Shown: one piece after another, positions 1 through 11,260 of the stretch
Numbering within the stretch: position 1 is the stretch's first letter
Layout of the letters: the number at the start of each line of letters is the position of its first letter
From: Areca catechu
Lineage: Eukaryota; Streptophyta; Magnoliopsida; Arecales; Arecaceae
DNA length: 64,000 nucleotides
NCBI GenBank assembly: GCA_021397845.1
Contig: CM038049.1
Coordinates: 106,670,877-106,734,876, forward strand
Reading direction: 5' to 3'
Translations under genes and position numbers: made by a program
Notes under the pieces: generated by a model
What the model was told of the DNA's origin: nothing
Seen by the model: only the letters and a program-made list of their open reading frames with translations
The model's database searches: none

Positions 1-104
1 TGCATGCTTGGCTGCATTCATTCCACCATGATTGTTTGTTTGTTTGCATGACCACCAGGTTAGGAGTCCATTACAGTCAGTATAAGTCCAAACCTAATTC
101 AACC

Positions 105-1535
105 ATGGACCCCAATTTTGAAGCTTTCATGAAGACCATAACTGACCAATTTGCCCAAATGAACCACAAGTATGACCAAACCAATAACCAAATGAACCTT
201 AAGCTTGACCAAACTAATACCCAAATCCAAAACCAACTTACCCAATTAACCACCCAGATTGCCCAGATGACCCAATCCAATAACCAAGCAACCAAAAGGA
301 TTGACCAGTTAACCACTAGGTTAGACCAAGTAGAGAACCGAATAGGGACCATAGAAAGAAACCAGGAGTCTAATACCAAGCCTGACCTTGACTCACCCCT
401 ATCCACCTCCCGTAACCCTAGGAGACCCCAAAACCAGGATTAATTTAGGGAGGCCAACCATAGAAGAAACCAACACCAGGATCAATATCGTGAACCTAAC
501 ATCTGGAGACCCCATCATGAGGACCAAGACCAGGATGATAGGATTCTTAGGAGCATCAGGGGAGACCCACCCACCTTCAATGGCAACCTAGATCCAAAGA
601 TCTATATAGATTGGGAGGGAGGCATGGAGAGGTGCTTTAATTTGTATGCCTTGAGTGATGAGAAAAAGTGTTAATTTGTCCAGCTCAGGATAATCGATCA
701 AGCTAGGTTGTATTGGGAGCAAGTAGAGTGTCTCTGTAGGCAAAGAGGTCACCCATCCATTGTCACCTGGGATGCCATGAAATTAAAGCTTAGAGCCAAA
801 TATGTTCCTCCATACTATAAATAGTGTCCCTTAGACCAATGGAAGAGATTAAAACAAGGGACCAAAACTGTAAGGGAATTCATAGCCCAGTTCGATGAGT
901 GTGTCCTAAAATGTGGCCTAGATGAACCTAAGTCAATTACCCTATCTAGGTTTAGAGCTGGCCTTAGAGAGGATATCCAGAGGGAACTGTACTTTAGGGG
1001 AGTTTAAACCTTAGAACATGCCTACCAGGTAGCTGAGAATTTTGAAAGGTTCCAGAGAGTACCTATGGTCAGAAAACCTAAACCCTTTAGAACCAATAAC
1101 CCAAGCCTTAGACCAAACCAAGGCCAAACCTACCAGGTCCGACCAAACTTTAATCAAGCCCAGCCTAACCCAACCTTAAATAGGTCAAACCCAACCTTGA
1201 GTCAACCAAACCCTAATCTAAACTGTCCCAATCTTAACCCATCTCGTCCCAACCCTAGTTCGAGTCAGTATAGTGCTAGCAATGTCGCATCAAATAGGAA
1301 TGACAAGGGTAAGGCACCTATTTTCCAAAACAACCCAAGCCCCAGCCCCAATGCTTGCTTTAGGTGCAACAAGGTAGGTCACTATTCTAGCCAGTGTCCC
1401 ACTAGGTCTTTGCACATAGGGGAGCTTGAGGAAGATGAGCCTGAACCCAATGAAGATGAGGGAGAAGAGATTTATGAGGCTAAACCATACTTGATAGAAA
1501 AATTGAAGGAGATGAGGAGGAATTTGATCAAATAG
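105..1535 (+). pseudogene. gag: Gag of element K1 (broken)
   Basis: Gag forms the retrotransposon particle and binds the RNA. I start at the ATG at 105 (MDPNFEAF), because the same MDPxxE start opens Gag in elements C and D. An earlier in-frame ATG at 36 adds residues unlike the family. Residues 1-110 are a Q/N/T-rich coiled-coil stretch with repeated DQTN motifs. The frame breaks near 441. The capsid part follows (DPKIYIDWE near 595, FRAGLRED near 950), with in-frame stops near 674, 822 and 1006. An Asn/Pro-rich linker with NPTLN-type repeats covers 1100-1270. A CCHC zinc knuckle (CFRCNKVGHYSSQC) is at about 1356-1397, followed by an acidic tail ending at 1535. Confidence 0.85.
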
Positions 1536-1552
1536 GGGCAGTTAGATATATT

Positions 1553-2218
1553 TTGACCCAAACCCAAACTAAGGAAGATTGGCGTAGGACTAGCATCATA
1601 CATACTTTTATGAAAATTGGGGATAAAGTGTATAAGATGTTGATAGATAGTGGAAGTTGTGTCAATGCCCTTACTACTGATATAGCTAAATCTCTAGGCT
1701 TGACCCTAGTTCCCCATCCCAGCCCCTATAAAGTATCATGGGTAGATTCCATGTCCATACCAATCAAGTTTAGGTGCCGAATCTTGCTTAAACTACAATC
1801 ATATGAGGAGGAGATTTGGTGTGATGCCCTTCCCATGAAGGTCAGTAGTATCATTCTAGATCGACCATGGATTTATGATCATGATGTTGCCCTATCTGGT
1901 CAAACTAACATCTGTACCTTTTATCATCTTGGGAAAAAATTTGTGATTCACCCAACCCAACCCAGAGACTTAATTGAGAGAAACTCTAGTAGCCTTAAAA
2001 CAAAACCAGGAGTTAACCAAATTAAGGCTGAGGAGCTAGAGGCAAATGATCCTGAACCCACTATAATAATTGAAGAAGAAGTAACTGAGCCAGGATCAAA
2101 CCTTATAGAGGAGACTGAGATTTCACAAGAGTTGTTCATAGAGGAAGCCCAGGCACAAATCCCTAAGAAACAACCCCAGGAAATAGGTGTAGGTAATGAA
2201 GTGATATTTGATTTTTAG
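1553..2218 (+). pseudogene. Retropepsin-like protease region of element K1
   Basis: This frame is open for 221 residues. The aspartic-protease active-site motif is IDSGSCVN, where the family usually has D-S/T/G-G. About 75 residues downstream is the flap/C-terminal hallmark ILDRPW, where ILLGRPW is usual, so one glycine is replaced. The Gag-Pol protease would release the mature proteins. The last 70 residues are a Glu-rich linker ending in a stop at 2218, and RT never follows. The acidic linker looks compositionally like the linkers in the ORFs of elements D and F. Confidence 0.8.
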
Positions 2219-2259
2219 TCCACAGACCTAATCCATCTGTCCGCACCTACACTAGCCTC

Positions 2260-2760
2260 TGCACAGTATCTACATCTGGAAATTAGTCAAAAGTTGAACA
2301 TAAGTAATGAACTAAATAAAAACTTGGCTAATTTCCAAAAGAAAGATAAAAATTTTTTTGTAGAGGATTGTGTGATTGTAAAGAAATTTCATGCTCGCGA
2401 AGCTGGCCCATTCAAAATAATAAAGAGCATTGGACACAATGCCTATGCGCTTGAGATACCACCTAATTTAGGTACTAGCTCTACCTTCAACATCTCAAAC
2501 CTTGTAGAGTATAGGGAGCCAGCAGTGATCCCCAGCGAGCCCTTTGAACCACTCCCTTTCTTTGAGAGAGAACCCATCCCAGAGTGTCCACATACAATTT
2601 GGCCTATTAGTGAGGAAAAGATTGAGAGAACCCTGGACAATCAAGCCATCAGTACCCGAGATAGAGGCTATCAGAGGTATTTGGTCCGTTGGTAGGGTCG
2701 GCCGAAATATGAAGACTTGTGGAGCACTGGTGAGGATCTGCAACCCCTCAACCTAGATCC
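2260..2760 (+). pseudogene. Integrase C-terminal tail with chromodomain, element K1
   Basis: The tail starts with a remnant of the post-core segment (KLNISNEL) and continues with the integrase C-terminal fold seen in chromoviruses (HAREAGPFKIIKSIG, NAYALEIP, STFNISNLVEY). After a Pro/Glu linker comes a chromodomain of the CR type: KIERTLDNQ, then GYQRYLVRW, then a stop in place of Gln (tag at 2693-2695), then GRP. The chromodomain is thought to guide integration to particular chromatin. No catalytic DDE core precedes it. The reading frame ends close to the polypurine tract, as in the other elements here. Confidence 0.82.
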
Positions 2761-2817
2761 CCCTTGAATAGTATGAGAGCCAAATTGACCCTTACTCGAC
2801 GAGGTCAAGTTCCTCCC

Positions 2818-2830
2818 GCCCTGGGAGAAT
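2818..2830 (+). other. Polypurine tract and 3' LTR junction, element K1
   Basis: The stretch gccctgggagaat lies directly before the LTR start TGGTGGGG at 2831. The same GGGAGAAT-type tract precedes the LTR in D and F (read on the minus strand), which supports this boundary. It would prime plus-strand DNA synthesis. Confidence 0.6.
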
Positions 2831-4849
2831 TGGTGGGGCACCAAGATCAGACACAGATTACTACACCCAATCTGGTTTACTTAGCCATGTGTCACATTTT
2901 TGTAAGCAAATAAGATTGAGTCCTGTAATAAGTTGAGACTAGTTTATTTATCTCAACCCTAGTCAGTCATTGAGTCCTGTACTTGAGTATTAGTCTAGTG
3001 AGAGTCCAATTTTTGTACAAGAGAGGAGGTTACCCTATTTTGGAGTTCCACCAGGCTTCACCCAGGAGCCAGAGGTATTTACATTAGCTTATGGGATCTT
3101 GTTTGACACCCCAGAGCTGTAGATACCATCCAGATGCTCTCCAGATGCCTCGGAATATGCCAGAAGCCAGGTGCCCCTTGATTCTCAGGATATTCTAGCA
3201 CTCGGGCCTTGAATTTCCAAGTCTAGAAGAAATGGCCAGCACTTAAGAACCAAGATTCTATTTTGATGCCAGGTATATGCTTTCCCTAGGAGCCCAGGCA
3301 TCCCAGGCTTCCAGGAGCCCAAAGCCCATGCGCGCAAGCCTCTTTGGATGACCCTTTGCTACCCCCTTGAAGCCCAACACGCCAAGGATGAAGTATCCTT
3401 CATGAGTTGACCAAGTCCAAGCATGTGGAAGAGTTCAAATGAACGAAGGAAAGCTAGTTTTTATTTCATTCAACCTTGTAATCCTAGTTCTAGGTTTATT
3501 TTGTAATCTTTCTCCCACTTAAATTGTATAAACCTATTCTAACTAGGAGAGGGCTGAAGTCCTAATAAGGGGAGGGCATGGGAACTCTATAAATACCCCT
3601 CCCCTCCTCCTCTTGTAATCAATTATCTTTCATGAAATCAAATTGCTGTTGAATTGTTTCCAAACTCTGGTGTTCTTTAGTTTTTTCCTTGTGTTTGTTT
3701 CTTCACCTGGCCGAACCCTGTTCCTTATCATTCTCCATGCCCAACCAGCCATCCCAGCTTCCAAACATCAGCCACGTCTAAGAATAAGATCCTTGAAGAC
3801 ATCCCAAATCCAAAGTTGCTTCTTCTTCTAGCTGCCAGCCCTAATCCCCTTTCCTTTGTTTTTCTTTCTTTCATATTTTATTTGTTTCTATTGATTACCT
3901 ATTTCGTGCCTAACCTTGATGCTTGCAGGATCCCCGAGGTATTTCTCCTGCCCAGATGAGGCTTTCATTACATTCAGGACTGCCCAGATCAGCCTTCTAC
4001 TTCAAGGGAACTAAAGCTTCATCATCTAGGCTCCAATCTGAGTGTTGAGTGATCTCTTCAATGGCTAGTTTTCCAATCTCTGACTGGTACAAACTTTCCT
4101 ACTCTTAATTTCTATTTTGATTGAAGGTTAGCTATCCTAAACCAAGAATTTCTCAATTCTCGGGTCCTGACTTTTATTATTTTGCATGAACATGCCTGCG
4201 ATTATGATGATTCTTTGCATTGCTATTCAACCTGCTAGTCTTTACTTGATTTTAGAAATCTAGCCTGCAAATTATAATTAAAGAAATAATTAAAAAAAAT
4301 TACTTTACTATTTTTTCTGTATATTTAGCAATCTTAGAGTCATCCCGCATAACCTAACTTTCTCTACTTCCATCTCTCATTCTCATATTTTTCCCATCTT
4401 TAGAAACCCTAACCTTCGGTGCTTGCAGGATCCCTTAGTGCCATAAACCTTGGAGGAAGTCTTCCTTGCCCCTGAAACCGACTGATAAAAAGTCAACACA
4501 TCTACAGGAATGAGGCTTCGTCATCCAGGCACCAATCCAGAGAGGTGTGATCCCTTCTACAATGAAAGAACATCATTGCTAGGTGAACTAACCATTCCTT
4601 CTCTCTTTTTCTGACCTATTGAAAACTAAGCGTGCCCTAATAGTGGTTTCTTAATCTTAGGATCCTGTCTTTCTTTACTACTTTGTTAGGTGTTAATATG
4701 TGGGTAGTTGTCTTTTGATCATTACATGAAAACCCTAACTTACTCTTAGTTTCTTTTTTTGGGAATCAAACCATTTAAAATCTAAAATCTTGCTCACATA
4801 ATCTGAAAATCTCTTTGTGCTAAACCCTAGCATGTTTAGTCCCGCATCA
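2831..4849 (+). repeat. 3' LTR of element K1 (about 2.0 kb)
   Basis: The LTR starts TGGTGGGGCACC after the polypurine tract and is judged to end CCCGCATCA at 4849, by similarity to LTR ends of D (GCCGCATCA) and by the abrupt change to GC-rich repeats at 4850. A TATA box at 3588 followed by a C/T-rich stretch marks the promoter. The segment 3840-4850 holds no gene. It contains two related pieces of sequence around cttgcaggatcc (near 3925 and 4423), suggesting an internal duplication in the U5/leader part. The right boundary is inferred, because the partner LTR is outside the window. Confidence 0.65.
3588..3595 (+). promoter_or_regulatory. TATA box of K1 LTR promoter
   Basis: The sequence TATAAATA is followed by CCCCTCCCC and a pyrimidine-rich region with a likely start site 25-35 bases downstream. 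It is the only clear TATA element in this LTR. Confidence 0.65.
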
Positions 4850-5090
4850 GGGGTCGTGCTCATGCTACCAAGGTGAGCCCTCCTATCCAGGTCAGTTCCC
4901 AGTGGGGTTGTGCTCATGAGGTGAGCCCTCCGTCTGAGTTCAGCTCCCGACCGGGGTCGTGCTCATGCTGCCAAGGCGAGCCCTCCTGTCGAGATCAGCT
5001 CCCAACCGGGGTTATGCTTATAAGGCAAGCCCTCTATCTGAGGCCAACTCCCAGTCGGGGTTGTACACATGCTGCCAAGGCAAGGCTCTC
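4850..5090. repeat. Short tandem repeats, about 52 bp paired into about 104 bp
   Basis: The phrase ggggtcgtgctcatg recurs in variant form near 4851, 4908, 4953, 5008 and 5057. Alternate units carry or lack ctgccaagg, giving a 103-104 bp dimer (tcgtgct at 4854 and 4957, ttgtaca at 5061). No coding potential is seen. The composition is GC-rich and unlike the K1 LTR on its left, so this is the sequence K1 inserted into. It resembles the short repeat blocks found in 3' untranslated regions of Tat-type gypsy elements, but that link is inferred. Confidence 0.6.
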
Positions 5091-6021
5091 CCCCTTCATT
5101 CACTTTACGGGGGTCAAAAGGTCCCTACTGGCGGTAAAAGAAGGGTCAACGAGAATTCAAACCATGGTGAGAAGGTTGCCAGTCGCTTGTAACCTCCGAA
5201 GGGTGGCACACGTCCTACCATAAATTCAAACTCTATAACACACCATCCCTATGCCCTGAGCGACGTGCAGCCCGTCAGGCCTTGGGCCCTATAACGAGCT
5301 GCCATGTTGACTACTGTGCAGCCAGGGACTTCAAACCTAGTGACACGATGCCTGAACCTCCCCTGATAGGAGTACACCATTAAGGCCCTAGGGCCCTATG
5401 ATGCTCCGATGGTCCCTCCAGGAGTGGAAATGCCTCATCGTGGTAGAAGGCTCAGCCGCATGACGTTCGCCCCTTCCACGGGGAACCGTACCACCAGAAG
5501 AACAAGACCTGGACCATGCCGGTGCACACCCCTAATGAGAGGGTTTTCCCCTAAGGACCGATCGAACATGGGGGAGGTGGTAGGCGATGATAAGTCCCTC
5601 CCAGAGAGGGCACATGGAAAGGGATACCTGGACAAAGCCCCAGACCTACTCTGGGCCACCCCACATACATAAGGTTAGAGAGAGGAAATGAAGGAGGTAA
5701 AAAAAAGATAAAAAAAGAAACCAACGGAGAAAGGGAGGGAGTAAAGGACCTCCTGCAGATCCTTCCAAGCTCTCCACTCCCATCTCTGCTTGCTCTTTTC
5801 CACCTTAATTCTATCTTTCACCCTCTATGCGAAGAGTCCCCAAAACTCTCCATCGCAAAGGTTATGTTTCCCTTGATCGTCCCATCTAACTTGATCATCG
5901 GAGTGTCCCCACCGGAATCCTTGGCCCAGGTCTCCTCTTTTTTACAAGGCGGCTGGACCAAGGAGCCAGCCAGGAAATGGAGCGACGAGCACCCCACGGG
6001 AACCCGACACATCCATAACAT
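5091..6021 (+). repeat. LTR-like remnant, probably Tat-type gypsy
   Basis: No gene is visible. The region is GC-rich, has a promoter-like stretch (acatacataaggttagagagagg near 5661) and later a motif aacttgatcatcggagtgtc at 5889-5908, followed by ccccaccgga. I associate this kind of motif with the U5 part of Tat-type LTRs, from memory and not checked. A possible end is cataaca near 6021. Short open frames here have no recognisable domain. Boundaries and orientation are tentative. Confidence 0.35.
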
Positions 6022-6269
6022 GCATAGGAGATATAGGCCACGACGATCTTGGCAGCAACATGAAGTATTTAGGAATTAATCTATGATGATACAAGTCTCA
6101 AATTCTTAACTCTTGAAAATATGTATCATTGTTTATTAATTTCTTGGATAGTAAATTGACACATCATGTATGAAAACATTATCCAATTATAAATATTAAA
6201 TACAATTTTCTCTTAGAATTAAAATATATATTAGCCATATTAGCTTCTAGGGCATACATATAATTGATA
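6022..6269. other. AT-rich spacer, nothing recognised
   Basis: This stretch is AT-rich without open frames, RNA genes or clear repeats. It separates the LTR-like remnant from the integrase fragment of element I. Confidence 0.5.
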
Positions 6270-6720
6270 AAGTAGCAGATGATAGCCCTTCATAAAATAT
6301 CTATAGCTTTTGACTCAGTGATATGGGCTAATGGCTCAGCCTCTACCCACCTCGTGAATAGTCAACAGCTACAATCAAGAATTTATGTTGCCCTAAAGCC
6401 AAAGAAAAGGGACCTAGGATATCCATCCCCCATTGTGCGAATGGCTAGGGGGCGCAAATGGAAGTGATTAATATAGTTGGGAGATGCTGAATGTTCATGT
6501 TTCTTTGACAAGCATCACATTTAATGATGAACCTCCAGGATTTTGCTACATGGTTGACCAATAAAAACCTTACTAAAGTAACTTGTAGGCTAATGCTCTC
6601 TTTGCAACATGATCCCCATAGATCCCTTCATGAATCTCTCTTAGTGCAAATTCTGTCTCAAAAGGCTACGAGCACATGAGAAGGGGGCCAAGAGAACGAT
6701 CATTTGTAGAGTCTTCCTTC
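6270..6720 (-). pseudogene. Integrase N-terminal and core start, element I (degraded)
   Basis: On the minus strand the zinc-binding region ends in KCDACQRNMNIQH (near 6500-6545). The core start follows with W-G-M-D-type sequence (near 6425), LGPFPLALGQ and VAVDYF in shifted frames (near 6350-6420). These match the opening of the DDE core in Tat-type integrases, including the first catalytic Asp region. The rest of the core is missing. Frameshifts and stops make it non-functional. Confidence 0.7.
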
Positions 6721-7039
6721 ATGCACTAGATACATGAAGGATCTATACTTGATCTTGCAGGCTTTTTTTTATCGATAGGAAGTCAACCATTTTGTAAGAA
6801 GTCGGTCAATGGGTCAATCCAACATGGTTCATCATTAAGCCACATGACTTTTGATGATTCCTCAATAGTCAACTTTTTGATTCATTGCAAGTAAGCCCCT
6901 TGAGGGAGTGCCATAAAGATAGTGGTCACTACTTTGGTCAGCAAATCTACCCAGGAGTTGTCTTCTTATGGGATCCATTGGATCTCAAACCTGTAGAGGT
7001 TGCTGGTCAACCCCTTGACCTTCTAGAGATATTTAATTA
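6721..7039 (-). pseudogene. RNase H-integrase linker remnant, element I
   Basis: Degraded coding sequence with minus-strand pieces resembling the tether between RNase H and integrase (for example WIDPLTDFLQNG near 6790-6825). No open frame of useful length remains. Confidence 0.5.
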
Positions 7040-7276
7040 TATTTCCTTTTCAAGCTTTGGAATTGCCTTTGACATGGTTGACAATAAGTTGAGAGTCACT
7101 ATAAACCCTTAAGTCCCATACTCCTAATTGTTTAGCAATACCAAGCCTTACAATCATAGCCTCATATTCTACTTCTTTGTTGGTTATGGAAAATTCAAGG
7201 TGCAAACTGTGCTCAACGTTGACTCCCTCAGGACTGACAACAACCACTCTCATCCCTAATCTTTCAGGGTTGGATG
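7040..7276 (-). pseudogene. RNase H domain, element I (5' part cut off)
   Basis: The domain would degrade the RNA strand of the RNA-DNA hybrid. Visible motifs are VVVSPEGVNVEHSL, then TNKEVEYEAMIVRLG, which carries the second catalytic acidic residue (E), then LRVYSDSQLIVNHVKG, with the third (D). The first catalytic Asp and preceding VDGSS-like start are missing, because copia element A inserted there. The spacing is normal for Tat-type RNase H. Confidence 0.8.
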
Positions 7277-9750
7277 TGAAAGGAAAACTAGTGCACTGGA
7301 TGCCTACCCTAGACATGATGCACTAGGGAGTAGGTATTGCATAATTAAACTTTTAAACATGCATACGGAAAAATCTACTCATGTACAGGATCTAACATAA
7401 ACATGATGCATGAAATAGATACAGAGGCATGTAAAGGAAAGTGCAATAATTATACATAACATGATAATTTCTAAATCTAAGCATGCATGATAATAAAAAT
7501 AAATAATATACCTAATCGAAGCAGGAAGAAGCTGACTCCCTCAGTCTTCAGAACATATCAGCAGCAAATCAAAGCAGTCAGTTGAACTCCTTCAATAGCA
7601 AATCAGATCTGCAATAGTAAAAACATGGAAGCGATCGATCCAATCTCTCTTGAGGTGTCCAAATGTCCACCCTCTAGAGTATCCATGCACAGGCTCTCGC
7701 TAATCCAACTCCCGAAAGGATGCTAGTCCTCCAGGAATCAAAGAACAGGTCACGGACGTGTGGAGTAGGGATAACAAAAGATCCTCACTGATGGTCTTCT
7801 CCAAGATCACCCAAACTTCACCAAAAGCACATAAAGGAAAACTAAAGAACAGGAAGGATTTCACGGGATGTATCACAAATATCTGCACTCAGATATTCAT
7901 CCAAAAACTCCCTCACATGCCCTGTTCCCTCCTCTCAACCGCATGGCCTATTCTTCCCCTCTTATTTTCCTTCTCCCCATCTCACGGCCTTGAACCCAAG
8001 ATCAAAACATCAGTTGGAGAAAATCGTGAAGCCCATTTCATGCACTCTTCTCCCAGCAACCAAGAAAATAAGAGACGGCTCCTCTCATACATGCATGCTC
8101 TGTTTCTTCCCAACTCCCGCACGCTCTCTCTCTTCCTCAAGATCGCTCTGTTTCTTTTTTCATCTCACAAGCTCTATTTTTCATCCCTGTTTTTTCTTCA
8201 CGGCCTTGACCCCAAAATATAACAAAGGCCGAGAAAAACACATGAAGCCATGGAAAACATCGAAAGAGCAGTCCAGCTAAAACACCAGAGAGGAAATCTA
8301 ATAAATAAACACTCTTTTGAAAGACTTAGGATCGGTTTCAAAGAGCTGGGAATGTCTGCAGGATGAGAACAAGGCGAGTAAAATCACACGGTGAAAACAC
8401 GCGACCGAGAGAGAAGAAATATGCATGGGGAGAGGCCAACGTGAAACCCAATCCAGATCGCTGGCAATAGGATAATCTCAAGCACATCCGATCAACATCA
8501 GTCCTTATCTCATCCACACGATGAAACACAGCAAAACAGAGTAGGGGAAGATATTCAAATCGATGTTTCAAAGTTTGTTGAGAGAAAAATAAAACCAAGT
8601 AATAAACTGGTTCAACCAAAACCAAAAACCAGTTCATTAAACCCCGGTCCGACCAAAACCCAATAATAAGAAAAACTGGGTCCAGTCCTGGTCTACCAGG
8701 AAAAATTACTGGTTAACCCAAACCAATCCTGGTCGATCCAAATCAGACCAGACGGACCAAAAAAAATCTAATATGTGCTCAAAAAGTCCGTTTGACCTTA
8801 ATACCGAAATGATTCCAAATCGTTGATCAGTTCCCGGATCAGGAAGAAATCCTCTATGGCATGTGACCTCATAGGTTCGAACCTAAGCGGTAGCACAGTA
8901 ACACTTCCAGTACCAGCACAAGATACCATCTATCAATGGGTCCCGGCATCCGAATAGGTCGAAGATGCGAGAGCATTCTATCGAACCTCTGGCATATGGT
9001 TACCGTATAATTCATCCCTTTGACCTCCAATGCTCAAGATGACCTATGGTTAGACTATCAACCCTAACTGAGTCAATCCACAATATGTCTCAATCTCACA
9101 AGTCCAGTGACTCCTCACTAGGACTACCCTGACCGAGGATTTGCTAAATTGAGACACTGCGAGACATTCAATCCAAACAATTTGGACAGGTCAATTCCAT
9201 CTTGGTCCACCACTATTCCACAAGTACTTGCCTGTACCCAAAAACCTTCCATCATCGAATTAGAAATCCGAGTAGTCCAGCACCAAAGCACAGGGAGTTG
9301 CTTCCAAGCTACCATGGTGACCTCAAGTCGGAGGGACACATATACCCATATCCAACCACGAGCAATCCTTTAGCAGAAAGGAGCTCCATGGAGTCACGTT
9401 CAATGAGATGTCATACATCCCACTTGCAGATCACATCAGAGTCACCACACTCCTTTGGTCAAGAGGATAACCAAACGATATAAATCACAATAACCTATAA
9501 TTGATACATTGCCGTCCTGTACAATGTATCCTTTGGTTGTGAACCTTTTAAAAGGACCACTCGATATATCCTCTCTATATCGAAGTCAGTGCAGTCCTAA
9601 GGACTTCATCACATAAATAAAGTTCATTACAGGAAAATAAATAATGTGATGAGCTGCCAAAATAAAGTTTTATTAATTCATATATAAATTATAATACTGA
9701 GCATAACCGTCGACAGCTTAGGCGATTGGCTTTGGGACACAATTCCCAAC
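7277..9750 (-). repeat. 3' LTR of copia element A (about 2.47 kb)
   Basis: On the minus strand it starts TGTTGGGAATTGTG at 9750 and ends CCTTTCA at 7277, matching the ends of element B's LTRs (TGTTGGGAATTG...ACTTTCA). Much of 8640-9750 is readily aligned by eye to B's LTRs. The middle (7540-8640) is more divergent. Short open frames across it are LTR sequence, not genes. It carries the 3' end of element A and the polyadenylation region. Confidence 0.8.
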
Positions 9751-9764
9751 AACTCCTACTTGTA
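9751..9764 (-). other. Polypurine tract of copia element A
   Basis: Minus-strand GTACAAGTAGGAGT directly precedes the LTR start. Element B has GTACAAGTGGGAGT in the same place. Confidence 0.7.
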
Positions 9765-11260
9765 CTAAAGCCAATCAGAACAGTATCTAATACCCATTTT
9801 CCTTTTACAATAGTTGAACTCTTTGATTCCGAGGACTTTAGTGAAGGGGTCGGCCAGATACTCTTTTCCATCGATCTTCATAAGATTGGTGTCACCTCAT
9901 TCCACGATCTCTCGCACGAGGTGATAGCATCGTAGAATGTGCTTGGTGCAGTGGTAAGACTTTGGCTCCTTAGCTTTAGCAATGGCTCCTGTGCTGTCAC
10001 AATACACAGGAATAGGACCATATAGGGAAGGTGCCACCCCTAGCTCTCCAAAAAACTTTCATAACCACACGGCTTCCATTTGCTGCATCTGATGCTGCAA
10101 TGTATTATGCTTCGCATATCGAGTCTGCAACTGTTGCCTGCTTGGAACTCTTCCAGCAGATCGCTCCTCCATTTAGGGTAAACACAAACCCTAACACACT
10201 CTTGCTATCATCTCTATCTAACTAGAAACTAGAGTCAGTATACCTTACAAGTTTCAAGTCAAGTTCTCCATAAATCAGCCATTGGTCCTTAGTATTTCTT
10301 AAATACTTCAGGATGGTCTTAACCACCTTCCAATGCACCTCACCTGGGTCAGATTGGTATCTGTTCACTACTCCTAGTGAGTATGCCACGTCTAGTCTAG
10401 TACATGTCATAGCATGCATGATAGAGCCCATTGCAAAAGCATAAGAAACTCTACTCATGTGCTCTCTTTTCTCAGGAGTTGTCGCACAATCCTTCTTGGA
10501 AAGAGTAATTCCAGAACCTATCGGAAGATAGTCTTTCTTGGATTTCTCCATGCTGAACCATTTTAGCACAGTATCAATGTACATAGATTGGGATAATCCT
10601 AGAAGCCTCTTAGATCTATCTCCATAGATCTTCATACCCAATATGAAAGAAGCTTCACCCAAGTCCTTCATGGAGAACTGAGATGACAACCAGACCTTTA
10701 TTCCTTGCGATGCTGCGATGTCATTCTTGATTAAGAGAATGTCATCAACATACAGTACCAGGAATACAATCACAGAACCATTAACCCACTTATAGATACA
10801 GGATTCCTCTCCGTTCCTAACGAAGCCATATGATTTGATACACCTATCAAATTGCATATTCCAACTTCGAGATGCTTGCTTGAGTCCATAAATGGACCTC
10901 TACAATTTGCACAATTTTGACTCATCTATGGATGTGAACCCTTCAGGCTGTATCATATATACCTCCTCATCTAGCTCCCCATTCAGGAAAGCAGTTCGAA
11001 CATCCATCTGCCATATCTCAATCAAAATATGCTACCAAAGCAAGCATGATCCGAATGGACTCGAGCATTGTCACAGGGAAGAATGTCTCATCATAATCGA
11101 TACCATATCGCTGACGATATCCCTTGGCAACCAGACAGGTTTTATTGGTCTCCACCTTCCCATCTGCACCCTTTTTTCTCTGGAAAATCCACTTGCACCC
11201 GATGGGTTTTATCCCTTCAAGTGGATCAACCAATGTCTATACATTGTTGATCTCCATGGA
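9765..11260 (-). pseudogene. Copia RT and RNase H, element A
   Basis: The RT begins near 11233 with KPIGCKWIFQRKKG and GIDYDETF, passes through WQMDVRTAFLNGELDEEVYM and IYGLKQASRSWN (near 10870-11010), and reaches the catalytic YVDDILL near 10756-10776. The thumb/connection follows (MKDLGEASFILGMKI, LLGLSQSMYIDTVL), then RNase H-like sequence with YTDSSF at the stop at 10222 and the degraded remainder to 9765. An in-frame 636-base block (10222-10857) is open, but the rest has stops and shifts. The YVDD box is intact. The open block begins with the same MQFDRCIKSYG as B. Confidence 0.85.

Larger units (their letters stand above)
1..4849 (+). mobile_element. Chromovirus-type Ty3/gypsy element K1, pol core deleted, 5' end outside window
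   Basis: The order is Gag, protease, integrase C-terminal tail with chromodomain, polypurine tract, 3' LTR. The 5' LTR and primer-binding site lie before base 1. RT, RNase H and the integrase catalytic core are missing: protease ends at 2218 and integrase-tail coding resumes near 2260. All frames carry stops or shifts, so this copy is not coding-competent. The LTR ends (TGGTGGGG...CGCATCA) resemble those of elements C, D and F in this window, suggesting one broad lineage. The chromodomain form (YQRYLVRW then GRP) is like that of the CRM branch of chromoviruses, but the clade call is an inference from motif form. Confidence 0.85.
6270..7276 (-). mobile_element. Tat-type Ty3/gypsy fragment I (RNase H to integrase)
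   Basis: Read right to left, it holds the RNase H domain, a linker, the integrase zinc-binding region and the first part of the integrase core. It is AT-rich and full of frame breaks, so old. It stops abruptly at 7276, inside the RNase H domain, where the LTR of copia element A begins. The five bases ggatg (7272-7276) would be the left TSD of A. The matching right half is not next to A's other end in this window. Fragment G at 58895-60430 is a candidate for the missing part. Confidence 0.75.

Noticed and set aside
77..406. Trp-rich minus-strand open frame opposite the K1 Gag
   Set aside because: It is the antisense shadow of the low-complexity Q/N/T-rich Gag coiled coil.
7758..8280. Open frames of 96-154 codons in the LTR of copia A
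   Set aside because: No domain, inside an LTR, and not kept in the LTRs of element B.
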